A stretch of DNA of 64,000 nt from Malurus cyaneus samueli (Eukaryota; Chordata; Aves; Passeriformes; Maluridae). The stretch spans positions 44,045,724-44,109,723 of the forward strand of contig CM019237.1 in assembly GCA_009741485.1 (NCBI GenBank), read 5' to 3'. The notes beneath the pieces are model-generated. The model was not told where the DNA came from. It saw only the letters and a program-made list of their open reading frames with translations, and ran no database searches. The position numbers and the translations under genes are program-made. Shown here in pieces: positions 34,901-44,020 of the stretch; position 1 is the first letter of the stretch, and every line of letters starts with the position of its first letter.

Positions 34901-37395
34901 GAAATAGTTTAAATCAAATATTATCAGATTAAGTAAGTTTCTCCAACACAACTGGATTTTTCATCCAAGCTAGATAAAATTTTTCCAACTAAGCACATGG
35001 CATTTATTATTACAAGACAATCTCAGCCAAAAAATGCTTCTGAGCAATTTAACATCATTTTATCTGTAACTTCTCAGTGCTCCTCTTTTACATAAAACTA
35101 GGCAGTGCATTAAAGAGTGATTACCAGACATAGCAGGATTCATCAAAGTGCTAGCCCACATTCTGAAAGCAGACCTTTTTCCCAAGTTCAGAGAGAAAAA
35201 CTTCTTTCAGTTCAAGGAGCAACTCTAAGTTAAGAAGCTGGAGATTAAAGCAAGCAGGAAAGCCTGCCATTCTCCTTCAGTATTAGAGAAACTTTTATTT
35301 ACAGGAAACAAGTTCTACTGGAGTTAAAATTCTGACAAGGGGAGTCACATATAGTCAGTGCAGTTCCATTGTAACAGGAAATATTCCATGTGCTCAGCCT
35401 ATGTTTCCACATTACAAACTGAAACTAGAAAAATGCATCTCTTCCCAGTTTAAAACCTTATTTTAATATTAAAAAAAAATTCTTCTTTTATGCATTTACT
35501 TACAGTTTTTACTCAGATTTGCCAAGAGTCAAAGTAAAGAAATTAGTCATTTCTTATTTAAAAAACCACTAGAAAAGTATGATCAACCAGATCTGTCTAA
35601 GTTTAAACAAAAATGTCATAAAACTTCCAGCTAGGACAAGAGCATCAAAAGCTGTGCAAAAATGCTATTTGCAGAAACAGGTTTCAACATCCTAGCTACA
35701 GAAAATAAGCTTCAAAAAAGAAAAAACACTAGAGGAATGTAGACCAGTCATTGCAACTTATTTTCTATGTGCAGACTTTCAATAATTTTCAATTACCCCA
35801 CACTTCCTTACCCCACACTTAATGTCTCTAAGTGTAGAACAGAGATGGACTGCTGGAGAAGGCAAGCAGGACTAACTATTTAAAGCTGTATTTGTACCAA
35901 AAACAGCAAAGAAAGGAAGAGACTTTCACCATGCTCCTCTTGCCCTCCTGACAGGAACAGAGTTAAGGTTGTGAACTTAAGGTTGTTACTTTCCCTAACA
36001 ACTGAACTCAGCTTATATTAATTAACTGTCTGCCATATAACTGAGGAAAAGCACTTACCTTTGGTGTGTGATGCACCATCCCCAGGAAATATATACGAAT
36101 CTTCCAGCTTTGTGATATCATATAAACAGATGCAGAGCCCGACATTGTATACGACCTGACAAAAGAAAAAAAAAATTAAAAACAGTATATCAAGCAACCC
36201 ACCAGGATAAATTAAGCACATACAGAATTCATACATTATGCACATCTTTTCTAAAGGAAGCAACAGAGGGGTGGCGGAAGGGGATGGAGGCTGTTTTGGT
36301 ACATTGCCTTCAACACTGCCAGTAGCACAGGGAATCCCCAATTCAAGTATTATGGGAACACATTTTCACTGGCACTGGAAAGAACACTGCTACAAACAGA
36401 AGCCCTTGGGAAAATTGTCAGTGGTGAGAGAACTTCATCTGCCAAGACAGTAAACCGCTCCCACCAGACATCATTCACCAGCCACACAGCTTGTCCAAAG
36501 GCTAAACACACTTTTTGCTGGAGTTACACTCTCAGAAGCCTCTAAGCTTGCCTTTGTCTTATATTAGCTTTTGGGAGGCACAAGGTAAATTCTTTATTTC
36601 TCTGCTACTTCTGAGACAGCTTCACTGCCTACAAAACTTGAGGCAGCTACCAATCATCAGTGGATGAAGGAAGGCTTTTGCTTTTCATAACCTGCCTGTG
36701 TAATCTGCTATTCACAACCCTCGACCCATTCAGGCTGCTCTTTTGAGAGCCCTTCATGTTTACAGCTGCATTTTGAGTTTCGAACCCGCCTCATGCTGAA
36801 GCCATACGCTAATCACAATCCCAGGCTGCACAGCGAAATTGTGAACTCCAGGTCCAGAAAACACTTTTTATGTGCTGCACCAAGACCACACTGCCACACT
36901 TCTCACGGCTACAGTGTATTTCAATTTAGTCAGCTATTAACACTTTCATTTCTCTTCCAGTATTACTGTTCTGCATGTGCTTACACAGTATTTTTTCCTT
37001 AAATTCCCCACTGAATGAGTTAGTTTGCATTTGTTCTTCAGGCTGCATTTTGGATTGCTCCTCAAAACACAAACCGCAGCTGCTCCAACTTCCCTTCCAT
37101 GCTTCTCTGCCCCATCTGGTGTCTCCGTGTCTTTCCATTACGGCATCAGCCATTAGAAAAATGTCCCCTTTGAGATGACACGTGGCTATATCTTTGTTAA
37201 CAGTCACTGGAGATGGCCTTCACATCTAAACCAATCTCATGACACCTCATCCACGCATCAACCTATACGTGACCCACGCTTTACCTTATTGGCCAATTTC
37301 TTGTTTAGCTCTTCAGCAATAGATTCGTTCAGTTTCCTTGCAAATTGCCAGGGAGGAATTCTTACAGTGTCAGTCATCTCCACTAGCACAAACAT
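31972..37395 (-). CDS. POLR3H: DNA-directed RNA polymerase III subunit RPC8
   Basis: Six coding exons on the minus strand: 37285-37395, 36059-36155, 34385-34471, 33342-33405, 32514-32721, 31972-32025. They total 621 nt, 206 aa plus stop; human is 204 aa. The product is the RPB7-like stalk subunit of Pol III, which pairs with CRCP/RPC9 and helps initiation at tRNA and 5S genes. Exons 1-2 (residues 1-69) encode the RPB7-type N-terminal domain, beginning [15 protein letters not shown]. Later exons encode the S1/OB-fold C-terminal domain ([14 protein letters not shown] to the LLSWWTNS terminus). The extra two residues fall in the loop [16 protein letters not shown] near residues 174-189. The intron after exon 4 has U12-type signals; the others look U2-type. 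The start is the conserved MFVLVEM methionine, although the frame stays open upstream in CpG-rich sequence. Confidence 0.97.
32722..33341 (-). other. POLR3H: U12-type (minor spliceosome) GT-AG intron of POLR3H
   Basis: Read on the minus strand, the intron starts GTATCCTTT (33341 down to 33333), a perfect match to the U12 donor consensus. The branch-site-like ATCCTTAAT (32745-32737) puts its adenosine about 16 nt before the terminal AG, where U12 branch points lie. No polypyrimidine tract follows. The 620 bp intron splits a phenylalanine codon (TT|T) in the conserved KFDEAEQ. Both junctions are fixed by protein conservation, so the assignment does not depend on the motif alone. Confidence 0.9.
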
Positions 37396-37830
37396 AGTGG
37401 TGAAGGGCAAGGAGACGCCAACAGCCTCGGGAATTGGAGCGCAGCAAGGACCGGGCCCGACAATCCACCCCAACGTGTGGCACGGAGCTCGGTGGGGCAG
37501 TATCCCCGCTGTCCCGAAGGAAAAGGAGCCGGAGGCGGGCGGAATGCCGGCGGGATGGCGGCGGCTCCCCTCACGCACCTGCCGCACGCGGGGCCGCGCC
37601 GCGTGTCCCGGCCTCGCGCCACTTCCGGTGCCGCCGCAGCCAATCGCTCTCGGCGGGCGGGTCCCGGCGCCTGATTGACGCGGGGCGGGGCGGGGCGGGG
37701 CGCCCGCGGCCGCCATTTTGTCCCTCCTCGGCGGGGCGGGGCCTGGTTCCGTACGCACCGGCGTGGGCGTCCGGCCGTGTCCGGTGGTCTCGGGCGGTGC
37801 TGCTTTTTGCCAATATAAAGGTGGAAAGGC
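37396..37830. promoter_or_regulatory. POLR3H: CpG-rich promoter of POLR3H
   Basis: A dense CpG block covers the POLR3H start. It contains an ETS/GABP motif (ACTTCCGG, 37621-37628), a CCAAT box (37640-37644), four tandem GGGGC units (37682-37701, GC boxes) and a YY1-type CCGCCATTTTG (37711-37721). On the minus strand a good donor (CAG|GTGCGTGAG, near 37577) and possible acceptors nearer the ATG suggest the 5' UTR may be split by a very short intron. That is inference. A plus-strand CCAATATAAAG at 37810-37820 could serve a divergent transcript. Confidence 0.8.
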
Positions 37831-38017
37831 CCTCAGCAACCGAGCGCCCTGTGCGGGGGTGCTATGTACTTCGTCCTTCCCCCTTCACCCCTTCACCTCC
37901 GCCAGGTGTGTCCCCGGACGGATTCTCCCGTGGTGCAGATGAAACAATTAATAACCGCAATTATTCTGATTTATTTTATCATTTTCGTAAACTTCAATCC
38001 AGATAGGTCAGTAGAGA

Positions 38018-38642
38018 TCACAGAACAGGTCAGATAGACTGGGGCCACAGTGGGGCATCTGGTCCAACCTCCCTCCTCAAGCACAGTTGATAAATAACAT
38101 AGAAAATATAAATTTTCAGAGCTATTCTATATGTCTTATGTAGATAAAGAATACCTGATTACTAATGCTTCAGATTGTGTTATAAAGTCTCTTTTCCAGC
38201 CACCTTGACATCACAGTCCTCTCAGAGCACATGGCACAGGAATTGCATCCATAGGGTTCTTGCAAGTAAGGGAGACTCCACAACCTCTCTGAGCAATCTG
38301 CTCCAGTGCCGGGTCACCTGCACAGTAAAGAGGTTATTTTCATTCAGGTGGAACTTCCTGTGCATCAGTTTCTCCAAATTGCCTCTTGTCTTATTGCTTG
38401 CCACCACAGTGAAGGGCCTGGCTCCATCCTCTGGATACCCTTCAGATGCTGATACACATTGATGAGGTCTCCCCTCAGTCTTCTCAAGCTTGAACAGGCC
38501 CAGCTCCTTTAACCTTTCCTCCTAAGAGAGGAGCTCTAGTCCTCCCATTATCCTTGTTGCCCTCTGCTGGACCCCCTCCAGAAGCTCTGTGTCCTTCTTG
38601 TGCTCAGGAGCCCAAAAATGAGTCTGCCTCTCTGACAGGCAA
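38018..38642 (-). mobile_element. CR1 LINE fragment, antisense, with internal insertion
   Basis: The copy begins ATCACAGAACAGGTCAG and continues with recognisable antisense CR1 3'-region sequence: GGTCCAACCTCCCTCCTCAAG near 38061-38081, GGGAGACTCCACAACCTC near 38272, and GATGAGGTCTCCCCTCAGTCTT near 38462. Similarity fades after about 38640. Some 125 bp (38087-38211) in the middle do not look like CR1 and are flanked by CACAG on both sides. The element is truncated and cannot encode its proteins. Confidence 0.9.
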
Positions 38643-41600
38643 TTCTTCAGCTGTTTGTCCACCTCTCCAGCAAACCCGGGTGGTTATGTAATCCTCTTTG
38701 CACCTGGAAGCTCCTCACAGCAGAATCTGCCCAATGGCTTAGGTCAAGGTTATTGTCAGGGACAAACTGCTGTCACACAGAGCTGGAATAATTTCTGCAT
38801 GTTAATTGGCAAAGATAAAGCAACCCATATCATATAATTTTTGAGGCCTTGGTGCATTCTGCAGTGAGGGAAACGCAGCATGCAGGATGGCAGAAAACAA
38901 AGGGGTATGCTAATGTCTGAGATTTGTCAGGGAAAATAGGAGGTTGTTTGAAGTGTGTTTAAAAAAAGATCTGCCAGGAAAACCAAACATCCCCGGCTGA
39001 GAGTGAAAACTGCACTGTCAGCATAATGGCTTTGATGCGAAGGCTAAGTGTGTCATCCCCCATGCTCCCCAGCAGCGTGTGGTGGGACAGTAACAAGCAG
39101 TTTAGGTAAGGAATTATTAAATGTTGAGCTGTCTGGGAACTGGAGGGGATAAACAAGGTTGGAAATACCATTGTTAGGCCTCATTAACAAGATACTTGTC
39201 TTGGACAAGGAATTTTTTATCTCTTTGCAATTACTCTGTTTAACCAGATCTGTTGGGGTTAGTTTGGTTTGGTTTTTTTTTTTTGTTTTTTTTTTTTTTT
39301 TTAATAAACATGGCTGGTCTGCCCATGTTTACCATGTTTGTATTACATGGGGAGCCCAGAAACAAGATTTCCCCTGTCACCTCAGGAGTGTTTTTCTTGG
39401 AGCAGTATCTACTGTCTCAGCAAGGAGCTCTGCTGCCAGCACAGCAGACACCACTCTATCAGAACACCTCAACCCAAATCCCCAGCATTTCCTGCTCTTC
39501 TTGTCCTACTTCAGGGAGCCTTACAAAGACTCCTTTCTCCTGCACTCCTGTCACGGCTGCGCTAATCTCGGCACAGCACAGTTTTCCTGGCACACATGCT
39601 GCATCCCTTGCTGTTCTGTCCTGGCCTCGTGCAGGTCTGGCAATGCAAGGTTTGCCCTTTATCTAGTGCAGCTTTTGCAGGTGTCTGTAGCTACCTTTTC
39701 AGAAGACAGAATTGTTTTCAACCCTTTCCTGAAGGCAGGGGAAGAAATAGCCTTATCTTTTTCTTTTGCAAAATGAAAGAGAACTTAGGCACTGGTGGTT
39801 TTGGCAAGGTGATCACTCTAGATGCTTGTATATAAGAACTGTAAGGTTAGATAGGGACATGTGCTCGGGGAATAGTAGACTGAAATACCTGGGGAAACAC
39901 GGGAGATAGAGAGAAGTGGATTTAGACAGTCATGTGATGCTTCCATTTCTAGCCCGTTCTTGAGCTAACATTTTTCATGCTTCCAATAACCATGCCCCAT
40001 TGGGAGCTTTTGGGTGCCCAATACAAAGCAGACACGTCTCCCTTCAGTCTTATCCACAGCCCCCAAAAAACAGCTGTGTGAGCAGCAGGACTGCAAGGTC
40101 TCACTTCTTACTCTCTTGTGTCCTATGAGTGTATTGTAAAGTGCAGGCACCAAGCAAGATACACAGATTCTCTGTCTCCTGTATCAGCTCTGTGATGGTC
40201 AACAAGGGTTGAATGCTCTGGGCCACTCCTCAGTAAGGAGGACGAGATTCCTTTTCTCTGTGCAGCTGTGTATTTTGGTGAAACTTGCAGGTACTTTGAT
40301 ATCACTCTGGGGAAACTGAATTGAAATGTGTGGAGAGAAAGCTTGTGATGGCTGTGTGGGATGAGCTTCACTGCCTCCAGTACCAGGCTATCATCACCAC
40401 CAGACCCAAGTCTGCCTGTCAGTGTCTCAGCCTCCACCAGTAGCATCCAGGCTGTGGGAAATGATTTCCAGTCTCACTCTCTTCAGCTAGCCCCTCTCCA
40501 ATCCCATGTGGTATGTGCCCGGGCTGTCTACGCATGACAGATGTTGCTCTGTCCTCACCTAGGTTTTCTCCCTGGAGGAATTCCGTATTTTGTAAGTGCT
40601 ATCTTCAATGTAAACAAAAGCCAAATTTTGCCCTGTAAATTATGGGTATTGCCTCAACTCAGCTATTGGTAGTGCTCAGAGTTACGCTGCATTTAATGCT
40701 GCCGCTGAAGTGTCTTGCTATTGGAGACGGTGTAAGAGATTGTTTTGCTGAGTTGCCTCTTTTTGTCCCAGTAGTACTGACATGGTGAATATCCAGAAAT
40801 CCACAATGCCTCTATATATCTTTTCACACATAACCATAAAGTTTCTACAGTCTCTCTCAGTAATATTGGGCTCTTTTCCAGCATTTCAGAACATAGTTCT
40901 CTATTGCCAGACGGTTGGATTTTTTTTAAGCTTTAGCTGCTGAAATCCAGGGGTTGCAGAAGAGTTTTTCTGTCCATCAGAAAAAATCCCAGGCATTTCT
41001 CATTCTCATGATTGTACAGGAAAACTCAAAATTACTATTTGAAGTTACCTGAAGGATCGGAACCTTTGAGGAAAATGAAAGAAGCCCCCAAATTACTTGG
41101 TTTAAGATCTCCTTAGTCCCTGCATCCCCATGGTTCTTACAGAAAATTGGCTCAGGAATGCTAGGGGAAGTGAGTGGTAATTTGCATCTTGACAGTTCTG
41201 GCCCTCCTTTGATTGACTCCAAAGGAATTACGTATCTTCTCACGTACAAAGTCCTCTGCGCTCCTGCCTTTGCTTCCCTCTCTGCAGGCATCTCTGGCAC
41301 CCCCACTCCCACTCTCTGTTTGATCAAAGCTTTCCCTCTTCTCCTTTTATCATTTTTCCTGCTTTAGACTCTCTGTCTCCTTTGCTGCAGCACATGCCCA
41401 GAGCCACCTTCCAGCCAAACTCACTTCAAGTTTCCTGTGCCTTTTCCATCAAGAGCCTTTATGTGGGAGAGCCAGGTTCTGATGCTTGTCTCCTCTCTTC
41501 AGTTCATATTGTTTAGCTCATGCAGCTGGGCACAGAGGTAGACGTGGCATCCAGGAATTTCTGATATTCTGTGTACAAATGTTAAACGAATGACTGGGGA

Positions 41601-42522
41601 AGGAGAGGGTGTGCCTGTACCACACATCCCCAGCACTCTTCTGGCTTCCAGCTGTTTCCAGCTGAGGACCCTCCTGGTCTGGATGTGTGGAATTACCCCC
41701 CAGGAAAGAAGGGGCCATCTCAGGAGAAACTCAGAGTGGAGTTGGCTGGGGGTCTTCTCCCCTTCTTTTGCAGAGTTCTGAACAGGAGACTGGAGAGATA
41801 AGCCTGGTGGTGTCTGTAGGGTGTGACAGTTTCCTGTTCTGTCATGGAAAGCTACTTGAAAGGCCACAAGCAGAATGTGATGCGGAATGGCAGAACCCGC
41901 TGGCACTTGTGGTTCAAGTGCTTCTTTGTGGCCTTGCCATTGATGCCTTACGATTTTAGCTTCTCTATTTTTCATGTATCTGTAATCCTGTAATTTTTTA
42001 CTGTATAACTGTAAATTCCATATACAGTGCTAAGCTACTGTTCTCCCATTTTTAGATTAAAAATTCCTCTCTAGGCCAAAAACTCAAGGACACCTTACTG
42101 TCTCAAGCCCCAAGATATGTAAACAACAATGAATTGGGGGGAGCAAACTTGGAGTAAATTACTTCATTACCTAAAACTGTAATTGGAAGATTAACCCTTG
42201 ATATGCAAATGGACAAAACTTATGAAGTATGAAAAACTCATGACTAGTTGTCCATTTTGGGTGTAGCCTCTGGGTGGGCTGTGACTACCCTAATGCACCA
42301 GTAGACATGTTAGGCCTGTATTAAAGTTCTCTGTTTTTATTCTCTTAATTTTGTTTAGCCTCTGTTTTAGACAAGGTCTTCAAGGTGTCACCATGGGCTG
42401 GTCTCTTCTGTCTATGGAGCTTTTTTCTGCACTATAGTTCATTGACAGGAGAGAGGCAAGTGCTTTGTGACCTGATCCCTCTGCCAAAGCACTTGAGACA
42501 GCCCAGTATCAACACCCAGTAT
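38643..42522. other. Intergenic region between POLR3H and CSDC2
   Basis: No coding exon, RNA gene or clear transposon was recognised. A T-rich tract lies at 39269-39302. The longest open frame (39159-39776, plus) starts in unremarkable sequence, runs through that T tract and resembles nothing I know, so it is treated as chance. Enhancers or a lincRNA cannot be excluded. Confidence 0.55.
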
Positions 42523-42523
42523 C

Positions 42524-42620
42524 TGGATGGATGGATGGATGGATGGATGGATGGATGGATGGATGGATGGATGGATGGATGGATGGATGGGTGGATGGGT
42601 GGATGGGTGGATGGATGGAT
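42524..42620. repeat. (TGGA)n microsatellite
   Basis: About 24 tandem tetranucleotide units of TGGA, pure at the left and interrupted by TGGG-containing variants at 42588-42610. It creates long artefactual repetitive open frames on both strands. It is expected to be length-polymorphic. Confidence 0.97.
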
Positions 42621-43021
42621 ACAGCCAGGTGGAGCGGTTGTCACCCTGTCTCCTGACTCTATGCCATGCCTCGTGCTTCTCACATAACTTGTATGCCACC
42701 CTGTAGCCCTAAGGGTTGTGTGTAGAACAGGCCTAATTGGCATCATCATGTTCAGCTACTTAGAATGTACCAAGGAAAGAGTTTGAGGAAACGAAAGCAA
42801 CCCACGACCACCCCATGTCACAAGATGCCCATAACAGCTCCCTGCAGCACTGACACTGCGCCATGGTTGTTTGGGGTTGTTGTCAATTTTATTCCAGGAT
42901 CACAGGGACTTTGCTTGGTAAAGTGCTGGTGTGGTGCATCTTTCTACTCCAAAATGAGGCTGATATCACTTAAATCCCCCCCTGAGTTATGCCTGCTCAG
43001 CCTGTTCATACCAGCCTCCAG

Positions 43022-43160
43022 TGACGGAGACCCTGGTGCTTGGCCAGGCAATCTACTTGAGTAATTAACTGTCTGTTCTGTTAGAAAGTGTTTCCTAATG
43101 TCTAACATCAATCTTGCTCTTTGTAATTTAAACCCCATTACTCCTCATCCTATTCCCCAA
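43022..43160 (-). mobile_element. Old CR1 remnant, antisense
   Basis: The segment around CCAGGCAATCTACTTGAGTA, AGAAAGTGTTTCCTAATGTC and ACCCCATTACTCCTCATCC follows the order of the conserved antisense CR1 3' region, but with many substitutions. It is more diverged than the copies at 26.7 and 38.0 kb, so probably older. Confidence 0.6.
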
Positions 43161-43479
43161 TGGAATCAGCAAACGAGTCTGTCCTCACCCCATTGCCCTA
43201 CATTCCGACTAGCAAAAATTCAGGCCAATTTATGACATGGCCCCTGCCTGCAGAGATGGCTGCCCTGAGTATGGTCACACAAGCACAGGGGAAAACAGAA
43301 GGGAAAGATCTGTTGGAGATGGGGGTTGTCAGTGCACTGGTAGAAATAAGACCCTTAGAAGGCACCTGGGTTTGTGACGGTGCAGGTGAATGGGGCAGTA
43401 GGATGGACTTGCAGCATGTGCCTCCTATTCTCTACTACTGCACCGGGGTTTACCGTGGTACCCAGGGGGGCTTAGGCAG

Positions 43480-43860
43480 GTGGGGAGAGCGGCTGTAGGG
43501 CACCACTGCATCTCGGGGTGACAGGAGAGAGGTTTCATCCATTGCGAGCGACCCTGTCCGCATCCCTGCCTGCAGTGCACACCCCATCCTGCTATCCCTG
43601 CAGCCTGTGGGGCTACCCCACTGCGTCCGGCTGTACCAGCGATGTGCGTCACTTTGCGTAACCGGAGCGATGCAGCCCCGCGGGGCCGACCCTCGTCACC
43701 TCCGGCCCCCCATACAGACTTTCTCCTTTAAGCCTAGCTCAGAAATGACCAGGCTGATCCCTCCCACCTGCCCGCTCCCCCTGGCCCGGCCCTGACGTCA
43801 GGGGAAGGCGTGCGGATGCGTGTGTGTTCGAGGCGCACATCATCCACACATCAGATACCG
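43480..43860 (+). promoter_or_regulatory. CSDC2: Putative CSDC2 promoter with a perfect CRE
   Basis: GC content and CpG frequency rise here. At 43793-43800 there is a perfect cAMP response element, TGACGTCA, inside the 12-bp palindrome CCTGACGTCAGG (43791-43802). It lies about 220 bp upstream of a strong splice donor (44021). CSDC2 is the next plus-strand gene and needs a noncoding first exon, because an acceptor immediately precedes its coding exon. Assignment to CSDC2 is inferred from position; no transcript evidence is available. Confidence 0.6.
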
Positions 43861-44020
43861 CAGCTCCATCAGCCAGCAGTCAGCCAGCCGACAAAGCCCT
43901 CCGGAGCCGGGCTGCAGGCGACACCGCTGCTCCTCGCAAGGTAGCCGAGGAGCGTCCGCCCCCCTCGAGCACCGATGCTCTGCAGAGCGCAGCTCCAGGG
44001 AGCCCGTCACTGCTAAGGAG
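43860..44020 (+). other. CSDC2: Putative noncoding first exon of CSDC2
   Basis: A GC-rich segment ends in AAGGAG|GTGAGTAAGG, a near-consensus donor at 44021. It would splice to the acceptor TGCTCCCCAG at 50017, giving a 5' UTR that continues 50018-50107 before the start codon. The left boundary (transcription start) is a guess. A conventional open frame crosses the donor and has no similarity I recognise, so the exon is taken as untranslated. Confidence 0.5.

Noticed and set aside
39159..39776. 205-codon plus-strand open frame
   Set aside because: It runs through a poly(T) tract giving a phenylalanine run, has no recognisable domain and no splice or promoter context. Chance frame.
42385..42749. 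Open frames of repeated GWMD / PSIH units on both strands
   Set aside because: These are translations of the (TGGA)n microsatellite, not proteins.
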